Shown: positions 44,755 through 56,019 of the stretch, in pieces
How positions within the stretch are numbered: the first letter of the stretch is position 1
Layout: every line of letters starts with the position of its first letter
The notes under the pieces: model-generated
Databases searched by the model: none
What the model was told of the DNA's origin: nothing
The model's input: only the letters and a program-made list of their open reading frames with translations
DNA from: a bacterium
GTDB lineage: Bacteria > Bacillota_I > Bacilli_A > Mycoplasmatales > Mycoplasmoidaceae
Direction of reading: 5' to 3'
DNA length: 64,000 nt
NCBI GenBank assembly: GCA_017394375.1
Contig: JAFPYV010000009.1
Location: 62,001-126,000 of the forward strand
Translations under genes and position numbers: made by a program

Positions 44755-47537
44755 TGAGTAATAATAATGACATTAAAGAAGTCGAAGAACGGATCTCCTT
44801 ACTTAGTTGAGTAGTAGATAACTTGGAAGAACTTAATAAAAAATTAAGTTTAAACTACAATCCTCAACAAGACGAAGCACAACTAGAAGAAGACAAGAAA
44901 GAAAAAAAGCCAATTCTTGATGTTGAAAATGTTCAAAAATATTATTACACTTCTAAAAAAGTATTGGACCAAATCACTTTCAAAGTTTATCCTGGTGAAT
45001 TCTTTGGAATTGTTGGAGAATCAGGTAGTGGTAAAAGTACTTTAGGAAAAATTATTATTCGAATTATTAGTAACTCCGGAGGAACCATTAAGTTTGCTGA
45101 TCGTTATATTTCAGCTAACAAATTAATGAAGAAAACCAAAAAATGATTATCCCAAAATATTCAAATGGTTTTCCAAAGCCCAATTAGTTCGTTAAACCCA
45201 AAGAAAAAAGTTCTTGATCTAATTAAGGAACCATTATTAAAATCGTCCTTAATTAGTGATAAAGTTGATCTTTTAATCAAAATTCATAACGTTTTAAATA
45301 ATATCTTTGATACTAGAATTAAAGGATTATGTGAAGCATATAAAGCTGATTTCTATAAGAAATATTATTCAGTTTTATACTTTGCTTACTTCATGTTCTT
45401 GGCAAAGTACTCCATTTATGAACTATACTTGCATCCTGATAATGCAACAATGCAAAAATTTTATTATCGTTTATCTCCATTATTACATCGTTATAGTAGC
45501 GATAAATATATTAACGAAGGTTTTTTAACTGTTCAATACAATGTTAAAGACATTGGTGATTTAAATTATTACCGCCCAGTTCAATTAGATGGTAGTCAAC
45601 AAAAAGAATTATGAGATAAGTTTATTAAAGATCGTGCATTACTTGACTTTTATGATTTAAACTTAACCCAAACTATTAGTTCACCAAAAGATTTCTTTGA
45701 TTCACTAAGTGACGCAGATGATTTCATAATTAACGCAGTAAATGAACTTGATGAAAACATTAAAAATGTTTTAAACGTGAGTGCTAAGTATTTCAGCAAC
45801 GTAACTAACATCACCCAATTAATACTTCGCAAGATTCAGCGGATGGATCTTTATGATGAAGAAGTTAATTTGTATAATGCGTATGTTAATTACACAAAAT
45901 GTCATAATTTATATATCTTTAATGCTTTACATGACAAAATCACTAAAATCATTGATAAAAAACAAGCTTTATTAGATGATTTTGTGGAAGAATATAAAAA
46001 TCACACTGGATATAATGCTAAAAGTATTTTGCACAGTTATTTAAGTGACTCCAAACAAGAAATTGCCAGTGCCCGTAGAGGGATTATTAACCACGAAAAG
46101 GATCCGTTCATGTATTTGTATTACAACATTCGGAGTGCTACATTGCAAGAACGATTTAACGTTATTAAAATGTTAAACCGATCTGATAACTTGACTGAAA
46201 GCCAAATCAGTTTCTTAATTCAACAAGTTTGGAACGGAATTAGGGGTAAATATCAACCCCTTTATGATGAACTAAGACAATTGCAAGATCTTGATAGTGA
46301 TAAAAATGTTCCCAAAGAAGAAATTGCCATTAAAATTCAAGATTTATCCAAAAAACTCCACGACAAATGGGAAGAATACGGTCGGGAACTACCTGCAACT
46401 AAAAAAGCATTGGAATTTGCAGCAAAATGAGGTAAAGAAAATAATGAAATTTACCAACAAAATGTCGCTAATGTCCAACGTCAAACTGCAAAATTAAATC
46501 AACTTGATGATCAATTGCAAAAAGTATTATCTCAACGTCCTAATCATGAACAATTAAAGCAAGATGAAATTAAGGCGAAGGAAGAATACGATAAGGTAAG
46601 TGCTGATTTTGCAAGTAAGATTGATTACTTTGATAAAAGCGAAACTGATAATGCTAATAAATATGAAGAAGAAGCTAAGAACATTAAATCAATGAGTGAT
46701 CCATTCTTAATTTCTTTAATGAATAGTGCTCGTAATTGCATGTGAAAATTGCCTTATACTTTGAAGCACAATGCTGTTCAATATCATGCTAACCGGGCAA
46801 ACGCAATTCAAGACTTAATTTCTACCAAGAACAGTATTGGAAGTAGTTTTATTGAAGTACAAGAAATTTTAAATAACATTAAAACTTATACTGAACTTTA
46901 TACTACTAAAAATTTAAAACGAATTCGCCATAAACTAATTAAACACTTAACAAAGTTATATGTTTTTGATACCTTGGAAAGTGTTGGTTTAAAACAAGAA
47001 CATGCCTTTAGATACATATATGAATTCTCAGGTGGTCAACGGCAACGGATTGCAATTGCTAGGGCATTAGTAACAAAACCTAAACTAATTATTGCTGATG
47101 AACCTATTTCTGCACTGGACGTTTCCATTCAAGCCCAAGTTGTTAACATCATGAAGAATCTATCAAGAGAAAGAAACATTACCTTCTTGTTCATTGCCCA
47201 TGACTTGAGTATGATTCACTATGCATGTGACCGAATGATTATTATTAATAAAGGTCACATTCTTGAAAAAGGAAATACGAAAGAAATCTTTGAACACCCT
47301 GGTCACCCATACACTCGGACTTTACTAAAAGCTGTTCCTGAATTAAGCAACATTAATTTGAACCTTGCCAAAGAAAGCGAAAAAGTTGATCAACCTTATG
47401 GTAACTATAACCCAATTGATAACCCTACTTTCTACTCAATTCTTGGGGCAAAAGAACACTATGTCTTTGGGACAAAAGCACAAGTCCAAGAATGAAACCC
47501 AAAATGCAAAATTGAAACAGCCGGTCGCAAAGGTTAG
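44754..47537 (+). CDS. oppF: Oligopeptide ABC transporter ATP-binding protein OppF with very long insertion
   Basis: 927 residues, about three times a normal ATPase subunit. Walker A GESGSGKST lies near residues 88-96 and the Q-loop MVFQSPISSLNP at about 137. The signature FSGGQRQR comes only near 758, followed by Walker B LIIADEPISALD, FIAHDLSM and HPYTRTLL. The ~500 extra residues between Q-loop and signature are Lys/Asp/Tyr-rich and largely helical, with coiled-coil-like stretches. OppF of M. genitalium is also about 850 residues, so the insertion seems a trait of this lineage. It energises peptide import with OppD. Confidence 0.9.
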
Positions 47538-48034
47538 GAAATCACCGCACCTTTCATACTAGTCGCTCTCGTATTAATTGAGGTGCCCCAACCAACTTTA
47601 AAAACCAGAACAAAAAAACCACCAAAGGGTGGTTTTTTTATGGTTTCTTGTGAATTTTATGGATCTGCATTTTTTTAATTGCTTACTTTAGACATAATGA
47701 CCTTTTGTCATATTCTCAAATGCTTAAGAATGCATTTGTTATTCCAAGTGGAATTAACTTTGGAATTGTCTTAATGTGATGAGCAGCAAGAAGTTTGATT
47801 TTTTCTTATTTAGGATTTATGTTCTATAAAATTTCGGAAGCATTAAAATTAAGAAAATTAAAACGTTTTCTCAAAATGGAACCTGATGATCCCTTGTTTG
47901 ATAACATGGAATCATACAATGATTATCATGAATATTTGGAAATTAAAAAGAAGAACACTAAAGTTGCTTTTTGAGTAGGACTTGCTACTTTTACTATAGT
48001 CTTCATTATTACTTTGATTGTTGCTTTAGTTTAA
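47492..48034 (+). CDS. Hypothetical membrane protein overlapping oppF
   Basis: 180 residues if started at the ATG at 47492 (a second ATG lies at 47504), overlapping oppF by 46 bases. The first ~50 residues are basic and Arg/Ser/Asn-rich; membrane helices follow near 51-70, 92-115 and 157-179. A perfect terminator-like hairpin lies within the N-terminal codons (47612-47639). No later ATG in this frame precedes the first helix, so either the early start is right or a TTG near 47650 is used. No family is recognised. Confidence 0.5.
47612..47640 (+). terminator. Strong terminator-like hairpin after oppF
   Basis: Seven A then CCACC pair with GGTGG then seven T around a four-base loop: a 12-pair perfect stem with the T run expected for Rho-independent termination. 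It lies 75 bases after the oppF stop but inside the reading frame of the next membrane protein. Confidence 0.8.
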
Positions 48035-48117
48035 TAACTAGTAATGCTGCAGTTTTATTATCTATATCATTACTTTTTGATAAATTTAAATATCAAATAA
48101 AAACAAATTTAAAAATA

Positions 48118-48150
48118 AAACTTAGAAATCATTATAAATGCTAAGTTTTA
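48118..48150 (+). terminator. Probable terminator in the gap
   Basis: AAACTTAG (48118-48125) pairs with CTAAGTTT (48141-48148), followed by TAG and a few T. Eight perfect pairs with a 15-base loop; could end the opp-membrane protein transcript. Confidence 0.5.
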
Positions 48151-48157
48151 GACTATC

Positions 48158-48194
48158 ATAATAAGCATCAATTTTCATAATTGGTGCTTATTAT
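48158..48194. repeat. 16-pair inverted repeat
   Basis: The arms 48158-48173 and 48179-48194 pair over 16 positions with one G-T pair and a five-base loop. No T run follows, so this need not be a terminator; it could be an RNA processing site or a protein-binding palindrome. Confidence 0.7.
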
Positions 48195-48471
48195 TCACTA
48201 ATCATGAAAAAATAAGATAAATTAAAAACAATAAACCTAATAAAATTAAGATTATTATCTGTATAATTAAAAATAAATTTTTTGTTTAATTATTTTTATC
48301 TTTTCTAATTAAAATTTTAAATTTGTTGCATCATTTTATTTAAATCAAGTTATCACATTAGCAATAATTAATATTGTGAACTTACATTAATTTATTTTTA
48401 TTATTTTTTTACTTATCATAGTAATTAAAAATAGTTTAAATAGTAAATAGTACCAGGAATAAAGGAATTAT

Positions 48472-49980
48472 ATGAGTACAACAAAAAAAACCGCAAAATC
48501 ATTAAAAGAAAAAAATATTGTAAATAAAGCATCTAAAACTAAGCCAGTAAAATCAGTTTCTTCAACTTCATCAGCAATTGAACAAAAAGCAAAAAAGACA
48601 ACAATGAATAAAGTTGCTGATTCAAAATCTTTAAAATCTAAATCATTGCCAACCAGTAAAAAAATTGTTAACAAGAATGTTGACAAGGGTGAAACAATTG
48701 TAATGACCCAAACTCCTGTCATTCAAATGACTGATACTATTAACACAGTTAACAATGCAGCTCAAACTAAAATCGTTAAACGCGGTAAAGGTAAACAACA
48801 ACGCCGTAAAGATATTGTTTTTCAAAAGAAACCACATGCTCAAAAGTTTGATGAAAACGATTATGATGATGAAGAAAATGAAAATATCAGTAATGACGAA
48901 AATCAACCAGTGGTAAGTGCACGTTCACGACTTCACATTTATGAATCAAACCGGATTAAAAGAAGTAAACGAACTGAAGCTGATGAAGATAATTCAATTG
49001 ATCCTGAAGACATTGATGCACAATTTGAAGATGATGACGAAATCCATGCTTATAGACGCACTAGTATTTCAACCCAAGATAAAACTACCGATAGCATTAA
49101 ATCTTTTCTTTCTACTTTAGGTGCAAGTAGAATGTTAAATGCAAAAAAGGAACAAGAATTAGCACGCTTATTGAAATCAGAAAATAAAGATGATCGTGAA
49201 TATGCATTTAACCAATTTGTCACTTCCAATTTACGACTTGTAACTTCAATTGCTCGGAAATATTTAAACCGTGGTCTTGATCTTGAGGACTTAATTGAAG
49301 AAGGGGCGTTAGGTTTAATGAAAGCAATTAAAAAGTTTGATTATACTTTGGGTCATAAATTTAGTACCTATGCAACTTGATGAATTAGACAAGCAATTAC
49401 TAGAGCAATTGCTGACCAAGGCCGAATTATTCGGGTTCCAGTTCATATGGTAGAAATTATCAATAAAGTTATGAAAATGGAACGTACTTTATTACAACGT
49501 AACGGTAGGGAACCCACCATTAAAGAAATTTATGATGAACTTAAAGACACCGAAAAAAATTTAACTTTAAAGAAAATTAGTGAAATTAAAAAATTAAATA
49601 TTGAACCAATTTCCCTTGATAAACCAGTTGGGAAGGATGAAGAAAGTCAATTCATTGATTTTGTGCGGGACGTTGATTCAGTAACACCTGAAAACTATAC
49701 CAATAAGATTATGCTTAAAGAACAAATTGATAAATCATTAAAAAATAATCTTAGTGAAATCGAAGAAAAAATCATTCGGTTGCGTTATGGTTTGCCTCTA
49801 AAGGACGATGATGGTAAAGAACATGAAAATCGAAAACCAATGAGTCACGAAGAAGTTGCTGAATTTTTAAATATTACTAAAGAACAAGTAAAGCAATATG
49901 AAGCTAAAGCAATAAGACGCTTAAAACAACCAAGCAAAAATAAACGCTTACGTGAATTGTTTAATCATATTAATGAATAA
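48472..49980 (+). CDS. rpoD: Primary RNA polymerase sigma factor
   Basis: 502 residues. The first ~200 are a Lys/Ser- then Asp/Glu-rich extension. From there the sigma-70 regions follow: region 1.2 ([11 protein letters not shown]), region 2 with [52 protein letters not shown] (two adjacent TGA-coded Trp at 49378-49383) and [19 protein letters not shown], region 3, and region 4 with [12 protein letters not shown] and [24 protein letters not shown]. Directs promoter recognition. dnaG, which often precedes it, is absent here. Confidence 0.94.
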
Positions 49981-50434
49981 TAAATTAAAAGCAATTGCGA
50001 ATTTAATTAATTCGCAATGAAAAGTGATAGCAGATGTTGGATGTGATATTGCCTATTTATCCTTTTACAATTACACCAATCATTTGCATCATTTTTTTTA
50101 TAATATTGACAATAAAGAAGGCCCTTTGAAGTTGGCAAAACAACTACATCAAAAAGTGGCTAATGATGCTATTTTTATTTGCAGCGAAGGATTAACTTAT
50201 TTGAAAACGAATAACATCAATGTTGACTGTTGTGTAATTGCTGGGGTTGGAGGATATACTTGCCTGAAAATTCTACAAGATGATTATGATGGAATTAAAC
50301 GTTATATTTTTCAAATTGAGAATAACCAAGAAATTATTGATAATTGAATCATTAACCATCATTATAAAATAATCGACATTCAAGACGTTAAAGATCGAAC
50401 TTTTAATTATTTAATTTATTTAGTTGAAAAATAA
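49973..50434 (+). CDS. trmK: Short TrmK-like tRNA (adenine-22-N1) methyltransferase
   Basis: 153 residues. IADVGCDIAYLSFYNY corresponds to the family's ADIGtDHayLp, the following ID.KEGPLKLAKQ and FICSEGLTYL to the SAM-binding and RlsdGL segments, and VIAGVGGYTCLKIL to the diagnostic IAGMGG..I..IL. TrmK normally has about 230 residues; the C-terminal helical domain is missing or tiny. ATG overlaps the end of rpoD by eight bases, and the stop overlaps truB by one base. Confidence 0.7.
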
Positions 50435-51123
50435 TGGATAAAAAAGAAACAAAGGTTTGAAATGAACAATCAACTATTTTGTTAGTTGATAAACCATCTA
50501 CATGAACTAGTAATGATGTAGTTCGTTATTTAAAATTTCATTATCATTACAAAAAAATTGGGCATGCTGGTACTTTAGATCCCCTCGCAACTGGGTTGCT
50601 TATTATTGGAACTAATCATTGCACAAAAGATTTAAATAATTTATTACATGTTAATAAAAGTTATTTAGTAACTATTAAATTTCATTTTGCTACTAGTACT
50701 TATGATTTAGATACCACCCAAGTTGATTGTTATTTTGATGAACCTTTTATCAATAAACAACAATTAATTAATGCCTTAGATTATTTTGTAAGTTTAAATC
50801 CTTATTGACAAATTCCTCCCAAGTTTTCTGCCATTAAAATTAATGGGCAAAAGGCATATGATTTAGCCCGCAATAATATTGAATTTAAATTAGCACCTAA
50901 GCAAGTGTATTTGTATAAATATTATGATTTAATTTTTAATGATGCTAAGCAGGAATTAACTTTTAAGATTGATTGTAGTGGTGGATTTTATGTCCGGAGT
51001 TTAGTTAATGACCTAGCAACTAAACTTTGCACACATGCAGTTTTAATTGGTTTGCGTCGTACTAATGTTGGACCATATTCAATCAATGATCCTCATGTAA
51101 TAACTATAAAAAAAGAAGATTAG
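50434..51123 (+). CDS. truB: tRNA pseudouridine-55 synthase
   Basis: 229 residues. LLVDKPSTWTSNDVV, then KKIGHAGTLDPLATGLLIIG with the catalytic Asp, YLVTIKFHFATSTYDLD, QIPPKFSAIKINGQKAYDLAR and CSGGFYVRSLVNDL are the TruB blocks in order. Modifies U55 of tRNAs. Shorter than the E. coli enzyme because the C-terminal PUA domain is absent. The terminator overlaps its last codons. Confidence 0.94.
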
Positions 51124-51151
51124 ATTTTTTTCATCTAGTCTTCTTTGTTTT
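51115..51151. terminator. Terminator between truB and paralogue A
   Basis: GAAGATTAGAT (51115-51125) pairs with ATCTAGTCTTC (51133-51143) with one G-T pair, followed by TTTGTTTTT. The left arm includes the truB stop codon. It also lies downstream of the convergent gene ending at 51166. Confidence 0.8.
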
Positions 51152-51165
51152 TATCTGCAATTTAA

Positions 51166-53034
51166 TTAAATTAACTTATTAATTAAAATTGGAAGTTTAT
51201 CTTCCATCAAATGTGATTTAAATCATTCTGGATCGTTAACAAGAACCATTCCGTCCCCACTGTTTGATAAGACAATCATGCATTTGCTTGTAAAATCAGG
51301 GAATTGGCTTACAAAACTATAAATTTGTTTCATTTTATCTTGGTAAAAAACACTATGGCTTACTAGGAATGGATCAGATACATTGAAATTAATGGAGCAT
51401 AGTTCACTTAAAGCACTACTAAATAAACCAACATCTGGTTTTGGATTATTTAAAGTTAGCGTAATTCGTACATTTTCATTCTTTGGTCAATTTTTCAATT
51501 TGAAGATGTAAGCAGTTTTTTGTTCACTTACTTTAATGTAATGGACATAAGGAACTTCAATAATGTAAGGTTTGTTATCTGAACCATTAACACTGATATT
51601 GTCAAATTGGTCTTGGGAGTCATATGAGTGTAATGACAAAATAGCTTTATCAATTCCTTCACTTACTTCACTGCGGTCAATAATATCAACTCATTTCATT
51701 AATTTTGCATTGTGAGAAAAAAATGTGAAAAAGTTAGCATATTGGTTAATTTGGTATTTTCAACTATAAATTTTAGTTGGGATAGTTGCTTTTTGATCAG
51801 TGTAAGATGCATATTTATGATTAAATGTATATCATTCATTATTAATTCCATTAATTAATAATGGGAATTGAGCAGTTTTAAACCATCCATCAAAATAATT
51901 AATCAATAAATTAACAATCTTATCTTTTACTTCTTGTAAATTACTAATTTTACAATATTGCGTTGAATTGTAATTTAAGGAAGTTAAAATATTTTCGAAG
52001 TAATTTTTAAATGGAATATGATTTTCTTTTTTTACTAAAAAAACATTTTTGCGTAATGCAAAAGGATTATTTAAAGACTGAGGATTAATTGTTTTTCAAT
52101 TAACTAAATTAGCAATTGTAGAATCATCAAAACATAACTGGATGTTACTATTTGTACCACTGTAATATCATCCTAGACCTTCATTTAAATTTGGATTATT
52201 CAAATCTAATAAAACTTTATTTTCACTTTCAGGATGAACATTAAATAATGTTTCATAACTGACATTTCAACATGAAAATGCTGGTTGTAAATAATTAGTT
52301 AATAAACATAAATTATCTTCTTGAACAATGCTTGGTGTTAATTCATGATGGGTTGCACTTAATGTTTCATCATGATCTTTATTTGTTTTAAAATCATGAA
52401 TAGTTACTACCTTTGTTTTGGTGCTAGTAACATCGTTTAACTTTAAATAATTAAATGTAACATCATAAATCGGAGTGTTATGATATAACACGACACTCAT
52501 ATTTGTAATGCTTACTAAATTACTTAAAGTTAATTTATCAGTTAACAATGGAGCATTTACATAATTAAAAGTAGTAAGGTTGTATGCTTGTCAAACTCTA
52601 TTAATTACATCACTGGTATATTTACCACTAAATGCTTTACCAATTCAATCATTCGTGATTCGTTCTTCTTGTTCAACTTTTACGTTGCTATTTAATCCAT
52701 TTTGTTTCAAATCAGCAATCTTCTTTAAATTTTCTTTTCGTTTATTTCACCAAAAGAAGCCAACTAGTAAGAAGCACCCTCATAAAATGTGACTATTAAT
52801 ATTTTCCAACCGCATGATTTCTTGTTGAACCCGAATATTATCATTACTTTGTCTTAAATCAGCAATTTTTTGGTGACGTTCATTTAATAATTTATCAAAG
52901 TTATTATTGCTTAAATTTTGCAATCATTCATCAACGACTTTCTTAATTACATCTTGTTTGGTTGCTTGATAATGTTGGTAAAAATCATCAATAATATTGC
53001 CTTCATTCTTTTTTTTATTTAAATCATTCTTCAT
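51166..53034 (-). CDS. Membrane-anchored paralogue A of the lemA-flanking family
   Basis: 622 residues. An N-terminal helical part with FYQHYQATKQDVI and VVDEWLQ is followed by one membrane segment (about 82-96), a basic WNKRKENLKK stretch, and a ~500-residue domain with YHNTPIYDV, LCLLTNYLQPAFS, PLLINGINNEWY and a C-terminal SDPFLVSHSVFYQ ... VLSNSGDGMVLVNDPEWF block. By the positive-inside rule the large domain is cytoplasmic. It shares these landmarks with the genes at 53872 and 56020 but is the most divergent. Unknown function; it starts 80 bases from divergent lemA. Confidence 0.7.
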
Positions 53035-53114
53035 CGTCTATTATTTTTTTATTTAATAACTATACATATTATAATTAAGAAATATATTACTTAAAAGATG
53101 AAAGAAGAATAAAA

Positions 53115-53798
53115 ATGGGAATGTTAGCTGATACAAGTACTCCAAGTAATCCCCAAGGATTTTCCCCAAATGTTGACAACACAGTAAGACCTGTTACTGT
53201 TACTAGTGGTCAACATGCAATGTATATTTGTTGTTGAATTTTTACTTTAGGTTTGTTTGGAATTTGACACTATAAAAAACGGAATCAATTAAATGAACAA
53301 CAAATTGCTGTGAATACTGCTGCATCTGATATTGACGTTGCGTTAACTAAACGAAGAGATACTTTAATTAAATTACTAGAACAAGTTAAAAGCTATTACA
53401 ACTATGAAGGTGATGTTCAAACCAAAATTACGGAATTGCGGTCAATGAACACTGGTAATTTTAACCAAGCTAAAGAATTAATGGATCACGTGCAAACTGG
53501 CTTAAATATGGCATTTGAAAATTATCCAAATTTAAAAGCGAATCAAGTTGTACAAGATTTGATGAGTAGTTCTGAAGTGCTTGAAAGTGAAATTGCTGCT
53601 TCACGAAGACTTTATAACATGAAAGTAGAAATGTTTAATGGTCAAATTTATAATTTCCCTACGAACTGTGTTGCCCATGAAATGGGATTACATAACTTTG
53701 CTTTATTTGCTGCTTCTAATCAAGAAAAACAAGATGTTGATATGTCTTCATTAAACGATTACGGGACAAATCAACAAAGTAATCAAAACAAGGAATAA
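53115..53798 (+). CDS. lemA: LemA family protein
   Basis: 227 residues. A Thr/Pro-rich outer N-terminus, one membrane segment (about 36-53) followed by KKRNQ, then the LemA domain: DIDVALTKRRDTLIKLLEQVKSYYNYE, AFENYPNLKANQVVQDL, SEIAASRRLYNMKVEMFNGQIYNFPTN and MGLHNFALFAA. LemA proteins are small helical membrane-anchored proteins of unknown role. It is the only plus-strand gene among three minus-strand paralogues that have the same anchor layout. In many bacteria LemA neighbours other membrane proteins of unknown function. Confidence 0.9.
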
Positions 53799-53813
53799 TT
53801 TTCTTTATTAATA

Positions 53814-53853
53814 AAAAAAGTAGATTGTTTTATTTTTTAACAACCTACTTTTT
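53814..53853. terminator. Bidirectional terminator between lemA and paralogue B
   Basis: AAAAAAGTAG (53814-53823) and CTACTTTTT (53845-53853) pair, with inner TGTT/AACA pairs. T runs flank both sides, so it serves both convergent genes. Confidence 0.78.
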
Positions 53854-53871
53854 ATTTATCTTCTTAAATGA

Positions 53872-55899
53872 TTAAGCATTTAATTCATTAACAAGTGCTT
53901 GTATTTTATTTTCCATTTGATTGTCAGTAAATCAATCAGGATTATTAACTAAAATTAAACCATCATATTGGTTAGATAATACTAGTAAACAATATTGATT
54001 AAATTCTTGGTTATTATTAAAGAAATTTACTACTTTTTTAATAATGTTTTGGTGATATTGGGAGTTATTGATTAATAAAGGATTAGAAATCATCATTGGT
54101 GCTTTTTGCACTAAATTTCTAATTTGCATTGGATAATTATTAGAAATATTATTGTTAACCAACGCACCCATTACTAATTCAAGATCTTGGTTAGCAGGTC
54201 ATTTATTAACTTTAAATCGATATGCTTTTTTAACTTCAACAATTGGGAAGAAATATTCATATTTAACTGGAACCCGATAATTATCAAAAACGCCTTCACT
54301 AACTTTAACTTGATCTATTCGTTCTTCACTTCCATACGAATTTAAAGTTAAATCATATGCAGTTAAATTATCACTAATTGCGGTTGGATTAGTAATTTTT
54401 ATTCAACTATCACGCTTTGGTTCTGCTTGACTAAAAGTAAACATTCTCCTTCATTTATTTAATAGAAATTGAGTTGAAGTATTAGTATCCATTGTTGGTG
54501 TATTACCAGCAAATCCAGCCATGTAATGACCGTTTGGTTGATATCATTCACGGTTAATACCAGTGACTAACAATGGAACTTGGGTTGCTTTAAATCAATC
54601 ATCTAAATAATTCGTTACCATGCTTACTAATTTACCTTTAAGTTCATCAATTTTCATAGTAGAAACTTTATCAGGATCAGTGTAATCACAAGTAGTTAAC
54701 ACTGATTCAAAGTAACTATTAAATGGTAATGTTAATTGCTTTTCATCATAAAAAGCATATGTGCCAAAACCATATCCCTTATTTGTTAAATTATCAAAAT
54801 GTTCATTTCAGTTTACGAAATCTTCTTGAACCTTGATGTTAAAGAATTGTGTTAAATCAGTTTCACTACCATGATATTCATACCTAATTTCTTTATTAAA
54901 AATATCATTTTCAAGTTTAAATTCATTTCCCTTATCTTTCTTAATAGTAACTAAATCTTTAAACTTTTTAGCAGTGGCATTTTTAATCTTATTTCATAAA
55001 CCTTTTTGTTTTGCTTGCTTTTCTTGTTGAACTATATCGTCAATGGTGCTAGTTCGTTGATCAATTTCATTTAATTCACCATCACTAATTAAAGAAAATT
55101 CTGGTTGTAAGTAATTAGATAATAAACAAATTTCATTAATTGAATCAATAAACGGAGTTGGTTCAGTATGGGATGCAGTTAAAATTTTAGTAGTTGTTTC
55201 TTCATTACTACTTGAATCATCTCCCCCATCTAGTAAATCACCAATTAAACTCCCACCTTCACTATTTTCACTTACTTCAATTTGACCATAAGTAACAACG
55301 TTGCGAATATTTAATTCTCTTAAACTTAAATCGTAAATTGGAGTATTGCGTAAATAGACTACGTTTGCTTTATCAATTCCTAGCAAATTGGACTTATTTA
55401 ATTTTGCTACTAAATTATCACTGTTAATTTGTGGAGAAGTAGTTAAACCAAATTCAGAAAAAATCTTTCCAAATAAATCACTAGTTTTTAATGAAACCAT
55501 GTTGCTATACACAACATGAAAAAGATCTTGTTTTTGTTCTTCAATTTTTTGATTCATTTCTGATTCGTATTGTTCATATTCTTGAATAATCTTTTTATTC
55601 TTAAAATAAAATCCTAAGAAAAATAAACCAATAATAATTACACAAAAAACTAAAATTACAACGTTGGTAATTTTCTTTGCATGAATACCATCTTGTTCAT
55701 ACTTGGTATTAATTTCATCTTGCAACTTCTTAATTTCATCTTGATGTTGTTTTAAGGTTCCATCAAGAATTTGTTTAGCGTCTTGCAATCAAGAATTAAT
55801 GGTTGGTTCAATTACTTGCTGGCTAGAAACCTTGTATTTTTCATAATAATTAGCAATTGGGTCAGCCCCTAAATTGCTATTGCTTAAATTAACTTTCAT
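53872..55899 (-). CDS. Membrane-anchored paralogue B of the lemA-flanking family
   Basis: 675 residues. DPIANYYEKYKVSSQQVI and INSWLQDAK at the N-terminus, a coiled-coil-like stretch (about 40-68), a membrane segment (77-99), KNKK, a second coiled-coil (about 103-130), then NTPIYDLSLRELNIRN, LLSNYLQPEFS, IKVQEDFVNWN, WFKATQVPLLVTGINREWYQ and a final ISNPLLINNSQYHQ ... LVLSNQYDGLILVNNPDWF. Closest to paralogue C. Contains an acidic Gly/Ser/Asn insertion near 220-240. I do not recognise a named family by sequence; a DUF3137-type relation, known beside lemA elsewhere, is only a guess. Confidence 0.7.
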
Positions 55900-56019
55900 A
55901 CCTATTCCTTTTCTTTTAAATATTATTAATTATAATTTTGATAATTTTAGTAATTTAAAAAATAGATAAAAATCAGTTGGGACTAATCTTTATCTATTTA
56001 TTTTTATAATGTTAGTTTG

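Larger units (their letters stand above)
48035..48471. other. 437-base non-coding gap before rpoD
   Basis: No gene is visible. The region is over 75% A+T. It contains two inverted repeats (48118-48148 and 48158-48194), then AT-rich sequence that probably holds the rpoD promoter; no single -10 box stands out. The rpoD ATG is preceded by a GGAAT-AAAGGAAT binding region. Confidence 0.7.

Noticed and set aside
47547..47586. GCACCT/AGGTGC hairpin just after oppF
   Set aside because: Only six pairs with a 28-base loop; too weak to call beside the much stronger hairpin at 47612.
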